Positions 1 to 14,100 of a stretch of DNA of 64,000 nt are shown here, in pieces (the stretch's first letter is position 1; each line of letters opens with the position of its first letter). The notes under the pieces were generated by a model. That model made no database searches, was not told where the DNA came from, and saw only the letters and a list, made by a program, of their open reading frames with translations. Where the stretch lies: contig BGZK01000180.1 of the NCBI GenBank assembly GCA_005406025.1, positions 496,001 through 560,000 of the forward strand. Reading direction: 5' to 3'. Source of the DNA: Eumeta japonica. Its lineage: Eukaryota; Arthropoda; Insecta; Lepidoptera; Psychidae. The translations under genes were made by a program, and so were the position numbers.

Positions 1-245
1 ACAAAGCTTCCTGACCGCCAAATAATCATGAAAGACTTCGTACACTTGACTCATACTAATGCCCAAGCTCGCCCGAATCTTTTGTCAGTCTCTATCATGA
101 GCCGCACAGCACTGATTTTCTCTTCGGTCGTCGCCGTACGTCTCTCACGCAGATCGTCAGTCAGATTGGTGCGACCAGTGACCACGTTTGCATTCATTAA
201 ATCTGTTATAAACAATGGCAAGAAGGTAAAGCTTCATCACGAAAA
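1..245 (-). mobile_element. mariner transposase N-terminal relic, cut by window edge
   Basis: Read on the minus strand, about 200 nt encode a typical N-terminal part of a Tc1/mariner transposase. It has a threonine/glutamate-rich start to a helix-turn-helix, the motif AVRLMIETDKRFGRA, and then GISMSQVYEVFHDYLAVRKL after one frame adjustment, where the family usually has a SMSQ..ILH..L.VRKLC pattern. The copy runs off the left edge of the window, so its catalytic part cannot be seen. Frame breaks show that it is inactive. It lies upstream of the first P450 gene and has no evident link to it. Confidence 0.6.
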
Positions 246-817
246 GCCACCCGAAGTCACTTTTTTGTTACCTTAAACGGCAACGTAAGTCATAGAAAAT
301 CATTACACGGAAATTTACTCCAGTTGAATTCATGTTGACGTCAGACAAACATTTGTCTTTTTCCCGTCGATTAGTAAAAACAAATGACAGATAAATTTCA
401 TGTGTCACCGACGTATATTTTTTACAAGTGTCAATTTTCATTACAAATCCTTCAGTATCGTTCATCGTTCATTAGTAACAAATATACGTCTGCATGTAGA
501 AAATTTTACGTTTCGGAGAGTGGCACCTGAATCAGAACCGAGAATACGACATAGGGAACAGGACTGGGACCAAAATCGTGACTAAAAGAGAGATCACTCT
601 GTATAAAAGATGAAGGAATTTGTTTTGTGTTCGCTATAGGTAAAAGTTAATAACATACTTATGTGTGCCAAACTACTACTAAGTCGAAGAGAAAGATTGC
701 GCGTAGGTGCAAAGAGCGAAAGAAAATTTACGTAAAACTTACTATTTAAATTAAAAAGTGAAATTTTTGTTACATGCAACATAAACAAAGACTTGATGTC
801 GTAGTATATGTTATTTG

Positions 818-1012
818 GAGCCTCTTCCACCATGTCATTTCAACTGAAATTAAAAACAAAGTCACTTTTAAAATAAAATTTGCATTCCATGTCTTCCTTT
901 TAAAGGGTTTTAACCAGAACAACCGCTAAAAGGATGACGTGGAACGAAAATTTTACATTAAAAGTAACTTTTTGTTAAATGTCTCTTTAAAAGGAAACAG
1001 TGGAAGAGGCTC
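818..1012. mobile_element. Foldback MITE with 13-bp perfect ends and 4-bp target duplication
   Basis: The element starts GAGCCTCTTCCAC (818-830) and ends with the exact reverse complement (1000-1012). Similarity continues inward for about 80 bases per side, so most of the 195 bp can fold into a hairpin. The tetranucleotide TTTG flanks both ends (814-817 and 1013-1016) and looks like a target-site duplication. It has no coding capacity. A related partial end, GCCTCTTCCATGACC, occurs near 1648, so the family is repeated locally. The superfamily is not assigned. Confidence 0.7.
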
Positions 1013-2159
1013 TTTGTCGGCAGAAAAACGGAGATACAACGGCGTGACATCTCCTCGTGACATTTGACGCTCACGTTTGTTATAAGTTAATACTCTATCC
1101 TAATAAGTTAATACATATCCATAATATGCAATTTAATTTTAAATCTCACGCAAAGTGAAAGCGAAAAATCTGTCTAGTTTGTATGTGCTCACGAATGATA
1201 CTAGATCTCTGTTTGCTGTAGGACGCTGCGATAATCCTAAAAAGCAGTCTTAAATATCACTTACACTGACGATAATCTGATATACTCCGAGTGCCAGCGA
1301 AGGCTCGCTGTCGTAATGAATAGACGTCTATGAAACAAATAAGAAGATTAATTAGTACATTCTTGTGATTCGTTGAAGACGCACGTGTCACGTGTGTCGC
1401 ACTGTGAAACAACCGCGCGCAACTATTCGAATACAGGTTAAGATTATAGTGAGATTGCAATGCAGTTTATTACAGAAAAATAACACGTAAATCGTTATAA
1501 TAAACCCGTTAATATTAATTGATTTAAGGAAGACCGTTCTGGCATTTTTGTTTAGGTTAGTACATTACTAAATGAGTTCGACCTTGTCTCTACATTGACC
1601 TCCATGACAATGATATGATTGCTGCCTTCAAATTACATTCTAAGGGCCTCTTCCATGACCTTCTTCTAGATTTTTTTTTTTGAAAATTAGTTTAAAACCT
1701 TATCAGTATGAAATTCATTAATATTTCTTTTCATTTAAACGAATCGTATTACACTGATAAAATTAATGCAATTTAATAAACAAACCTACGTAAATTCCGT
1801 TTCACTATTCTTGTTACGGAGCACTAAAACATATTTATTTTAATTACGTGTGTTCATTCAAAATTGTATTGTCATATAATACTAAATAATTTTTCACTTT
1901 CATTTCCTTATTCCGTTAACAGAAATCTGTTGCTTATATTTCTGTCCCTATCTCAAGAACGAACGAGTATATACAATTTTATACTTCTATGCTTTTGGAT
2001 TAGACTATTAATATTGTTTTCCCGCCTATGATTTATGATTTTTGCGGAATTTAATAGTTCCTTAGTAGCGATTTAGGACACCTACGCCAAGGTCTAAATA
2101 GGGCGATCTAAACCTAATTTGTTAGTTAATAGGAGACATTGACTTAATTACTGTTTCAG
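1013..2159. other. AT-rich upstream region of gene 1; leader intron expected
   Basis: I see no gene here. The right end, up to position 2159, reads as a splice acceptor (CTGTTTCAG) two bases before the gene 1 start codon. Part of this stretch is therefore probably an intron that follows an untranslated leader exon. I could not identify the leader exon or a convincing core promoter. Confidence 0.4.
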
Positions 2160-2161
2160 AA

Positions 2162-5100
2162 ATGTATGTTCTAATCTGGAGTTGCGTGTTATTCGTGACC
2201 TTGAACCTGTACCTGCGTAGGAAGTACTCCTACTTTAGAGACCATGGAGTCAATCACTTACCACCGGCGGTCATACTTGGTAGCGCTGCCAAAACTATTT
2301 TGAAGATGCAACATTTTGTCGATAGTGTGAATAAATTGTATTTTACTTTTCCTGCAGACAGGTATTTATACAACGAATTAATTATTATAAATAAATTAGT
2401 AAAAATGTTTAGTTTCATTTCAGAGAGATGTACCTGCACAAAGAACTCTGTTGTCATTGAAGTGATCCTTATATATATTATGTGCAACTTCCTTATTTGA
2501 AAGTCTGTGAAAGTGTGTGAAAATATTTTAAGCAATGGCAATCAGGGCAAAAGAAATATATTAAACCTCTTGCGCAAATTGTTGAAAATAACGTATGTAC
2601 AAAACAAAAAAATATTTGTCCCTCAAATAATTGAATACCAATTTCTAATATGCCATTTTGAATTGCCGCTGTTATTTGTACTGTTTTTCACGATGCTGAA
2701 TAATGCCAAGTTTTTTTTTCAGATCAGTCTTTTAGTTATCGTATTCTCTTCATGTACAAATTCCCAAATAGCGCCTTAAATACAATTAATTATATTTGTA
2801 TACTATTTCTTACAGTTTTTTTATTTATTACGAGGGTACAGACTTTAACATTCAATTCAACATGAAGTGCTAGATGTGGGTATATTTAGTAGAGTAAACA
2901 ATATGTAATTAGGCGATTTGAAAAGAAGTCTTGGTAGCAACACACGTAACAAGTTTCAATCACCCCACAGCTGAGGCGTATTCTCCCACAATATTTTTTA
3001 TTACAGATCGATGGTTTTTAGACTTTAAGCTCTCCACGATGAACCAGTGCGGGGCGGATGGGCATCATGGCTTAACCACTATTAACCGATGGATGCGTTG
3101 ATACATTTGCAAATCCGGAACCGACGGCTTAAAGTGCTATCCGAGGCACAGGGCGAGTGGATTCATTTGACTTAAGTTAAAAACTCATTGGTCCATTAGC
3201 TTGTGGTCAGGATCGAATCCAGGACCTTCCGGTTTGAAGGCAACGCCTTTAACCACTGAACTACTACCGCTAGTGCCGTTAGTGGTAACAGTCTAGATGA
3301 AATTTAACAAAGTCAATACGACCTAGATCGAAACAAATAAATATTATATTATTCTTAGAATAAAATATTCATCTTTTTTTTTATTAAAACTTGGAAATGT
3401 TCACAGGTTTGTAGGCAATTATGATTTTGTAAATCCGTCGATTATAATACGTGATCCAGAGGTAATAAAACTTATCGGTGTCAAGGCTTTCGACCATTTT
3501 TGTGACCATCGCAATTTCGCAAGTAAAAGTGATCCCGTGTTTGCGAAAAGCCTATTCGGGCTTAGAGGTAAGTCAATAATACTTGTTTTTTGTTTTCAGG
3601 CATTGAATGTCTAATCCTGAATATAAGGTTTTTCCTAGATCGCCACGGCGTACGGTCCGGAGCTACTTGTGAATGGCGATAGCCCAAAATATTGAAGTAA
3701 TCGACAATTCAAATAGTGAGAGACCGTCTCACGCCACTACCTCCAATTTGTGGTAGTTAGGTACTCGGGAAATTTTCCTTTCCAATAGTTATCGACGACG
3801 AATATCGAAGTCGCTACAAGCGACGTGGTTAACTGTTTGTCATTTCAGATTGATGATTCTGTGAGTTATATGTCGGAGCACTTTCGTTCTTCTGTTGATA
3901 TTGTCTTTGGAATTTATCTTTCAAAGAAATTCCGAGTATAGCTCTTTCCATCCACATTGAGCGACTCTTAGTTTGTTTATGTGTAATATTAATGCCTTAC
4001 ACGTATGCCATTAAGTAATACTGCTACATAACTTTATTGTATTACTATCTTTTGCACGCTGTAAATGATATAGATTTAATATCTATTTAGACCGATCACT
4101 CAGTTAACCATGATCCCGATATTATTCCTGTTTCGGATTTAATTCTGGCTCTGCTTTTGATTCTAATTCTGATACCGGTGTAAATTCTGTTTCTTTACAA
4201 AACATGAATAATTCATCCGCGCCTCCGGCCGCACGGACTCACAACGAATTATTTCATTCTTTATACTGATCGATGATGATATTGTAAAGCTTTTTTTTGT
4301 TTACCTCGACGAGAGGTAAGTCTCTTAAGAAGACCAAAGATTCTAGTATTCGAAATTAAAGAGTATTTTCCTTCGAGATCGATATGTTTATTGATCAGTT
4401 CTTCAATCTTCCCTTCTATTACTTCTAAACTTTTACTTATTAACTTATTATAACAATTCATTCTTTATCACTATAAAACTTGTAAACTCGAGCATCAGCC
4501 CTCGTCCCCTTTCTCTGTCCTTCCCTTTAGTTCTTTTCAATTGTTATGCGCGAGCTCGGATTCGAATGTTTTATTCTATTCTAATTTGAAACTGAACGCA
4601 AGCCCGCGAATCCTCATATGCAAGCAGGGAGGTCGGATACCCCCTATGTTACCTACTCCTACTACAATATAAATCATTATCTCCATCTTTATCCTGTTCT
4701 CGATTCCATACGAGACTAACCCATAGTATTACACCGAAAACATACATAATGCCGACATATTTTTGTCATGAAAGGATCTCACTTAAGCTCTTGTTCCTGA
4801 TCCCGGTCCCGCTCGCCACTGCTTCTGGTGAATGAATTTGAAAACATCATTTTGCGGACCTGAAGTAACAACTTTTACTGATGTGTTTTGCTGAGCGAGT
4901 GAGAACTTTGGTGGCTCATTGTCCTTTTTGTCAGATATTGTGACGAGAGGGTTTTGGGAACAAACAATAACAAAACGTGATTTTCTCAAAAGAAGTTCGC
5001 GCTCCTTTTCAAGAGACTGACAATGGTCTAGTTACGTCTCTATGTTCGCGGATGTCCGTGGGCAGCATTTAAAAGCTGATAGGTGACTTTTATGCTAGTT

Positions 5101-8100
5101 TGCATTTTAAAAACTCTATAAAAAAGTTCAAACTCTTTCAGGCCAGAAATGGCGCGACATGCGGTCAACTCTGAGCCCCGCCTTCACGGGTTCAAAGCTT
5201 CGGGGCATGGTGCCGCTCATGCAGGACTGCAGTAAGAATCTTGTCAGATATTTGAAGACAGAAGTTTGCAAAAGTGAAGGTGCGTCACTTTTGTCGACAT
5301 TATTACAAATATTGCTTATTTTTAATAACGTCGACTATTAGATACAACTATTATTATTCATTATTATTCATTTCATATTTGAATATATAAATATATATCA
5401 AGTGCAATCTATATTTCAGAAGGTTACTTGGACGTGGATACTAAAGAGTTGTTCACGCGGTATGCCAACGACGTGATCGCGACTTGCGCCTTTGGCCTCG
5501 AAGTGGACTCCATCGCCGAGAAGAATAACGAGTTCTATAGGATTGGACACAGATTCACCAATTTAACGTTCATTCAAACCCTGAAAATGTTCACCTTATT
5601 CATGTTCCCTTTTATAAATAAGGTAATTGTAGAAAGTTATTGGATGAGCGTCTGATTATCGCACCATTAAATTATCAAAACCATATTTGGCGTACAATAT
5701 GTCGCCATGCGAGTACTGACATAGCGTTAGGAATAATAAACTGGCTTATAGTTTAGATCATGATTATTTTATTATACATGGTGGTGCGGTAAACGAATTT
5801 ATACATCAGTAAATAAAGAACAAACAAAATAAAGAAACAATGAACAGAAATATCAGTAAAATGTATTGAGTAATTTTCATTCACAATGTTTCTTAACATA
5901 AAACTCAGAGTTCGATACACCATTATGGGAGAAAGACTGTTGATTCTTTAAACTAAGCCTAAAAGTTTTCGTTATTATCGCAGCTCAGAGATGTCTAAAA
6001 TAAACGTACACATAGTTTTCAAATTTTTCAATACCAAGAATGAAATATTAGCTTTCAGGGTCTTAATGGTAGGGGGGGCATGAAACAAAATCGTTTATTA
6101 ACGTATTTTTGAAAAAAAGGACCTCACTCTTTTACACTCAAATATTGTACTTTATTACAAAAATGATTTAGACCCTTTGGGGTAGAGAGAAAGAACAGGT
6201 ACAACAATTATTTTCTGCTTTTAGGACAATGCCTATCTATAAAAGTGTTTTTTATTTTTTTATTTTTAAAAGTATTAATATTAATTTTCTCTTTTTAGTC
6301 AAGTATAAAAAATGTGCCCTTTCCAAAAGATTCATAATTGTAATGGTAGGCCAACCCCTCCGCAATAGGTCGTGGAGGGGCAAGGCTACTTCAATAGGGT
6401 TGCGCTCGTTGCACTGAGGTAAAGCTTATTTAATTGACATTTCTCACTATTCTTATACAATGAATTACATAGAGGGTTATAGTTATATTATATAGTTACT
6501 ATAATACGTATTGTAGTTATAGAATGATGAATACCTCATTTAATGTTTAGTTTAGATGAGAACATAGGATTCTAACTTTTAGGTTGATTGTAAATCACAC
6601 CGTAGTAGACTGTCAAAGCTACAACAATTACACAAATTCCACATAGCCTAAACATAGTTAGGATTCGTACTTAAGTTAAAGAATTCTAATGCCTACCTTC
6701 TGAATCTGATATCAAACTCAGAAAACCATTTGCGACTAGAGCACATTTTAAGATAATTAAAACAAGAATACGACTAGAATATAATGTTCAGTTACGGAAT
6801 TTCTGTGTCGAACTTCTGCATCTGTCATTAGTGTCTGAAAGCATTTATGATTGGAGTATATTCTATTGGAATATAAGACAATTCCAAAAAGCCTAAGGTC
6901 GGCTAGGATTTGTGTTTCTGATATGGAGTTCCATTGTCTACTTTCCGGCTCCATCGTCAGTCCCTGAAAATAGTTCGTGGTACGACTACATTTCAAGAGA
7001 ATCCAACAAGCTTAAACACAGCTAGGATATGTTATTTCGTTATGGAATTCTTCTGTCTTCCTTCTGGCAATATCATTAAATCCGTCCAAAATCAGATTGC
7101 GATAAAAATTGATGTACAGTAAGAACATGCGATTGCACAAATGATAGGTCGTTGTATGTTTGTTCGATTCTCTGTTTGTGTGTTCTATTAAACTTTTAAA
7201 AGGTTTTGCCGGTCTTAATGAAAGTTTCTATACAACAAAAACGTGTGATTGCGAAAACGATAGGCAAGAGTCTGTCAATTTGTCTATCTATAAGTTCTTT
7301 TAAAACTTAAAAAGGTTTTACCGATCTTAATAAAAATTCGCATACAGTAATAACATGTGATTGCACGAGTGATAGGCTATAGTCGGTCTGTTTGTTATTT
7401 ATGTGTATGTTTTTTATGATTCCGAGCCAAAATGGCAACAACCAAATCCTTATAGTTTCGTCATGTCTATCTGTCCGTCCGTCCTTACGTATGTTAGAGG
7501 CATTTTAAAAATTAAAAGAGGTATATTTATAAAATTCGGGGTATAGGTGTTTTATATAAGTTGCTACTCATTTTCGTAGTTAAATAACAAAAATAAATAT
7601 TTCTAGAGAGGGCATTACATACATGTAACAGAAGCTGAATATTTTTTTTTCAGTAAATATTAACTTGTAGTACATATTGCGACAGCTTTTTTCGAAAACA
7701 CTTTAAGATTTTTAATCAATTTTCTGATTACGTAAATAATTTCGATAATAATCGCTCCGAAAGTTGAAGAAATTCCGTCCCCCCTCTCTATTTCCTAAAT
7801 TGTATGTCCAACAATATGAATAAATAACAAAGATGACGCTTAATAAATACTTTCAGCGAAAATTATTTTCAACATGTTTTAAACATAATTCAGCGAAAAT
7901 TATTTTCAACATGTTCTTGAGTTATTGCCGAAAAACTGCGCTTCTCAACAAAAGGACGCAAGTGCCATGAAGATACCCTCTTTTGCTAATGTACTTTAGT
8001 TTACACTAGCTTAATAGCAATAATCGACATACTTGTTTTTCTAGTTATAGGCAACTAAAGTGCTTATAACTATTCTGTGTGGAAACATGGAAAAAAGTGT

Positions 8101-11100
8101 AACAACGTACTCTTTTAACCTGTAGTCCATTTGTAATAATGACTTCGGAATTTTATTATGAGCATGGTCCAACATGTTCTTGGCCAGTTTTTTATAATTT
8201 ATAAACAATTTAACCGATCTTGATGACAATTGGTATACAGTCGGTACATGCGATTGGTAAATGAAAGGCTATATATGATTTCGATATACAGCGTAACAAC
8301 CACAAAAAAAAATATATTTTTGTTTATACACCCAAAAGTTTGTATAAAGTATAAAAATGAGTGTCTATTTTCGTCGTCTTTTTTTGTGTGCTTAAATTGT
8401 TCATCCAATTAGTATAAAACTGGCAATATGTTGTGTTCGCAGACAGGAAGGTTTCCGAAAAAGAAAATTTCATCATCAATTTCAAAATTTCATTCCGATT
8501 TCATCTACTATTAAAACAAATTACTGAACCGATTCTAAAAATTTCTTCATGAGTTCAAAGATCCTCGAGTGAAATCGATATGTCGCCCTGGTGTCATCTG
8601 CATATTTATGTGCTATTACCGATTCTAAAAAAATTCGTCCACTTGTTGGAAGTTACAGTATCTCCAAGTAAATAATTAAAATTTAAATTTTATTTTGATA
8701 CAAGTCCCATCGAAATCGGAACCGGTAGCGGAATCGAAATTATAAACGGGACAAAGAGCAGAATCGACAGTCGTGGCCGGAAGCGATCGAAATCACAAAC
8801 GGAACCAAGGCCGGAATCGGGTGTGGGACTAAAACTAAAATGAAGAGTATGATCGGAATTAGGATAAGGAACAGTATCGATACCGAAATTCAGAGCGGGG
8901 CTAGAATTGTAATGGACTTACTTAGACCGAGACCAGGTTCGCAATCAAAAGCGGGATCACTATCGGAATCAAGAGCGAGAGAAATTGGTATCGGGAATGG
9001 GAGCGGGACTAAAGCCAGGAACAGGGGAACGAACGAAATCAGTAAGATCGTAATCGGTCGATACATAAGATGTAGGAATTCATTCTGTGTCTATGAGGAT
9101 GAAACCGCGGGCGGAAGCTAGAATAAAATAAAACGATTGGATAATCTGTTATAAAATAAAAAAAAAACTCTTTTAACTATTCATCAAATATTCGTAAAAT
9201 GCAAGCTAATGTGTTTGTAGGTGAGACACCAATATGTGTTTTGTAAACAAAGCTTATGTCATCGTTTGCTTTTTAAATTGTATTGCGATTCAGTTAGACG
9301 AAATGGAAATAAGATGAAAAATAATCAAAACCAACCACGTAATGAAAAACTAAAACGTATTTTTGTAGTTCATGTCTCAATATTTAAAAAAAAGTGGGTA
9401 CGTGTACTTATGTTCGCGCATGAGAAGTTTTACTTTTTTGGCATCATTAAAAAATAATTTTTAATTGCATGAAAATAATTAATTACAATAATAAATGATT
9501 AAATACATTATTTTATCAATAATAAATATAAAATTAAATTTAAGTTTATTCATTTTTAAATATTTATTATTTTCTTCTTTTAATATTCACTTTTCATTTT
9601 TATCAATAAGTTTTCATTAAACATGTTCATTTTTTAATAAATATTTATTATTTATTCAATTTAATAATAAATATTAAAAATTTATATATTAATTTGATGT
9701 TATCACAAATTTTTAATTAAATGTTTTATTAACTTTATTTCTTTATTTTGTAAATATTAAATAACCAATAATAAATATTTGATATCAATAATTTAATATT
9801 ATTTAGTATTAATTACATTACATAATAATATTGTAATTAATATCAATAAATAATATGTACGGATAGTTAACCTCAATTATAGTGGAGCACTTAAAAAAGT
9901 ATATAAGCACAATGTTTTTCACTAATATTTACGAATAGTAAAAACTTGGTTTATGAAGGGATCGAACCCGCGACCTTCGCGTTATTAGCACGACGCTCTA
10001 ACCAAATGAACTAATGGGCCACTGAGATGTACGAAAAACCTATATATATATCAATAAACCTGTTAATTTTGTGTTACACAATCTTAAAATTTCACTCTCA
10101 TCATTTTTTCATAACGCGCCTAAAGAAGTATAACTTCATCAATGTAAACAGTGTTATCACACGTACTCGTTCATAACGATACGACAAATCGTAACTTCTA
10201 CCAGTGCTATTTATACGATAACATATTTTTATACTAGAGTTGATATCGCATATCAATGGAATGAGAGAATTATTATTCTATATATTGTAGACGACGGGTC
10301 AGAAACGTGAATTTTTTGATAAAATTTCAATAATCATTTATGAATTTAGATTGTAGATGTAAACGTTTTCCCAAAAGACATCATTGGGCACTTGAAACGA
10401 ATAGTTTTGGATACTATGGCTAATAGAGACGAGAACAATACGGTCAGACCGGATTTGATACAGATACTTCTAGAAGTTAAGAAAGGTAATAATATTGGCC
10501 GTATAGTAATTTGTTACTGTTTGTAACTCAACCACACAGAGTTACAAGAGTGACTTTTATGGTTAATGCACATTATTTCCATTTTTTCAGGCATTTTAAA
10601 GCATGAGAATGTGAAAGACGACAAAGATGCAGGTTTTGCAACCGTGGAAGAATCAGCCATTGGCAAAGGTGCCATTAAGCACGGTGTGTGAGAATTAACT
10701 ACAATAAAACTAGACCACACTGATAATTTATTTAGTATACATCGAAGAGCATGGAATGTGCTTCGGCTACGAAGTAGTTGCTCATAAAATGAGTATTTTA
10801 ATAATAGTTCATAAAGAAAGGAATTCAGTAAACTTATTAATATTATTCAATTTAAGCCCAGAAAGTACGAATTTTGTCGTCACCTCTGGGCTGGGGCACC
10901 TCAATATTATCTCTTGCTTTGAGACCACGTTCAACGTCGAGTATCTCGTATCGTCGGCGCCTCTATAATATGCGGTCAATCCTACTCGTTAACTTTGAGT
11001 AAAGATGTAGCATCTCTATGTATCCCGAATCGTATATACTAAAGGAAGCGTTCTGAATTATTACTTCTGTCACTGATTTTCGTCATTATTCACTCGCATA

Positions 11101-14100
11101 AAATCTTGATGGCTAACTCTCTAACACTCTGCGCTTCATATGCAATTTTCTGCAACATCCGTGCAACAAGGTTTTGGTCATCATCATCAGAGATGTTCCC
11201 AGTCAACTATGATAAAAGCGTCTTCAAGAAAAGAGTCTATTGCTTTTTAAAAGATTGGCAACACACTAATGACTTCCTCCAACTTATGGCGGCGTTGATC
11301 ATTTACTGTGCGGTGGCTTGCATACCCGTTTGCTCTTTTTAAAATTTTATATAAAATAATAGAAAATAAAAAGATTTGTACTAAAATAAATGTCAGTTTT
11401 CAAGACATACAACATACTTTCACGACTGTGAACACGTCGATAGGCATACGTCTCGAAGTAGCGCACATGTGGCGCCACGCTTTCGAGCTCGTTTCCTCCA
11501 GAAAATCAAATAAATATACTTATGTTAACTAAATGTAATGCTTTCATTATTTAGCTATCTTGTCATTTTGAGTATCACAATTTCAATACCAATTAGGGTT
11601 TCTTAGGTTTTTTCAGTATATATATACTCAAACCTTTTTTTGATAGAGTGATACTCTTGTACCTTCGCGGAGCTATTATTGAATCTCTGATTCCAATTCG
11701 TTCTTCTATCACTGGTCTCTAAATATCAAACAGTTTGATATTTAGAAGGCTCATAGATCGTTGACGATTTACGCGGCATGCGCCTTAATTTTATGACGAT
11801 AACGAGCGTTAAACTCCCGTCGTGAATCAGGAGTTATATCTCTTGAAATAAAATGTTATAATGGTTTAATAATAAATTATTTTTTCTTTTCAGTTAAAAT
11901 TAATTAAATTTAAGTGCTAAGCTCATAGTAACTTTATTATTATATCAATCTATTCTGTGATATTGATCTTGGATGACTCCAGAACCAGAGATAGCATAGC
12001 TATTGTTTTATTTTTTTTTTAATTTCTGCACCTTTATATTATTTTTTTTCCTATTTAAATATTTATGTAATATACTTTTGGCATATTAAAAATACGCTAC
12101 TCTTTGTATCTGAGCTTAACTCGTCTTTGGTTGTTTTTTAAAACACTGATCCAGTATTTTTCATTAAGCAAGAAAAACTTGTTAAAATGACAAGCGGTAC
12201 AAATGATACTTTTTAGCCTGATTCTTAAATTAGGAATCAACTGTCATGCTGGAAACTAATTCAAGGTCAACGATAACATACCATAATGTATCACATATAT
12301 GTTTTAGGTTTTTTTTATTTACTATTTGCAACTAGCCGTTGTTAATTTAAAATACATTGTTATGATGTATCCGGAATTTAATGACGACGCGTTTTTGAAT
12401 TGAGTAACCATACAGAAAGCCTTAACTTAATATTCAAGCTAATTCCAACTCAGTTTAAAAAATATGATTATTTATTATAAATTAATAAACTACGTCAATT
12501 TTATGAATTTTAAAATTAATATTTTAAACAATCTTACAGCTTGGGACGACGACGACCTGATCGCTCAGGGCATTTTGTTTTTCGTCGCTGGTTTCGACTC
12601 CGTGTCCACGGTGATAGCGTTTCTGTTGTACGAATTAGCAGTTAACGTGGATGTGCAGGACAGGTTGAGGCGGGAAATCGACGCTTGCTATGAGAAAAAT
12701 CGAGGAAAAATCGACTACGACAAGTTAAACCAGATGACGTACTTAGACATGGTGCTTTCAGGTAAAAATTTTAACCACTCATACGCCCGATATCGCTAAT
12801 CTATTTTTCTTAAACATTACTAGTGGAGATAAGTACAGAAACTTATTATTATATTATTTTAGACCACTAACAAAATATGGTTTTCCAGAGAGCCTAAGAA
12901 AATGGCCGCCTGCGCCAATTCTTGATCGAGAGTGCGAGAAACATTATAATTTGGGCAGACCTCACAGTAACGCTACGAAAGATTTTTATGTAAGTCTTAA
13001 ATTTCATTGTTTATGTATTTATGACTGGAAGAAAAACGCTTACCTTAAAATAACAGAATGCTATAATATATCTTTATATTTGTAGTGTAACAAAAATAAT
13101 TAAAATATATTTCGTCAGGTCGAAAAAAGTTTTCAAGTAGCTATCCCTGTATGGGCAATCCACCACGACCCGCGGTACTACCCGCAGCCGGCGCGGTTCG
13201 ACCCGGAGCGGTTCTCGGACGACAACAGGCACAACATCGAGCCCTTCACTTACATGCCCTTCGGTATAGGACCGAGAAACTGCATAGGTAAGCGAGTGAA
13301 AACGAAAATAAATAAAATATTTATTTAAAAATAAGAATGGGCCTAAATTTTGTAGTGTGGTGTCTCGTGGTGCTATTATAGAATTAAAATTTAAGACTGA
13401 AAAATTAAAAAAACTATGACAAGTAGTTTTGACAGTCCTCTCTTGATGTTAACCTAACAATGCCAACAGAATTCTGAAAAGACCGAAGCAGGTGAAAATC
13501 TGAGGGAGCAACGTTAGGTCTATATGGCCAATGCATTAATACTTCCCAACCAAACTCTCTCAATACTGCTGAGTGGTTAAAATGTGTGTCCTGGCGTTAT
13601 CATGGAGACACCACACGCTTTCTGTTGATCAATTCCGACCGTTTTTCTCTTCTTTTTGCTTGAGTCGGCTGTTGGTAGTGGAGATCAGAACTGATGGTTT
13701 TACCCAGCAGTAAAAGCTCATAATGAATAATTTTGACCATAATCTTTTCGCAAGATCTTGTTGCAGGTAATCCATTTTGATTATCAGTGATTACTCTTTT
13801 CAAAAACACTTCGGTTTCATTACTTTTCAATAGATAATTGCAAATGAGCATATAATTCATTACACTTCTTTCAGTGAGCTCGTGTGAGACCCGAGTATTG
13901 AGATTTTTTTGTAAATCCAGCTTTTTTAAAATGGGTCAAAACTGTTTTGTGGTCAATGCTCCGCGGCTGTGCCTTAAAAACTAATATTCCGATCTTGCTC
14001 TACTTTTTTCAAAATGAAATCGACTTTATACGTAACAATCGTAAAAAAATAATTTTTAATGAAATGGAAAAATATCGGATTAATTTGTTTGAGGGTTAAG

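Noticed and set aside
28..276. 82-codon open frame on the plus strand
   Set aside because: It is the antisense of a mariner transposase fragment that reads convincingly on the minus strand.
4261..4461. 66-codon minus-strand frame with a basic, helical look
   Set aside because: No family could be recognised, and it lies in an intron with no supporting neighbour; reported here only as seen.
8840..9121. 93-codon open frame rich in Ser, Arg and Gly
   Set aside because: It arises from degenerate GGAATCG-type repeat words; its composition is repetitive and there is no domain.
11720..11750. Small inverted repeat CTAAATATCAAA/TTTGATATTTAG
   Set aside because: A 12-bp AT-rich hairpin in an intron is expected by chance at this composition.
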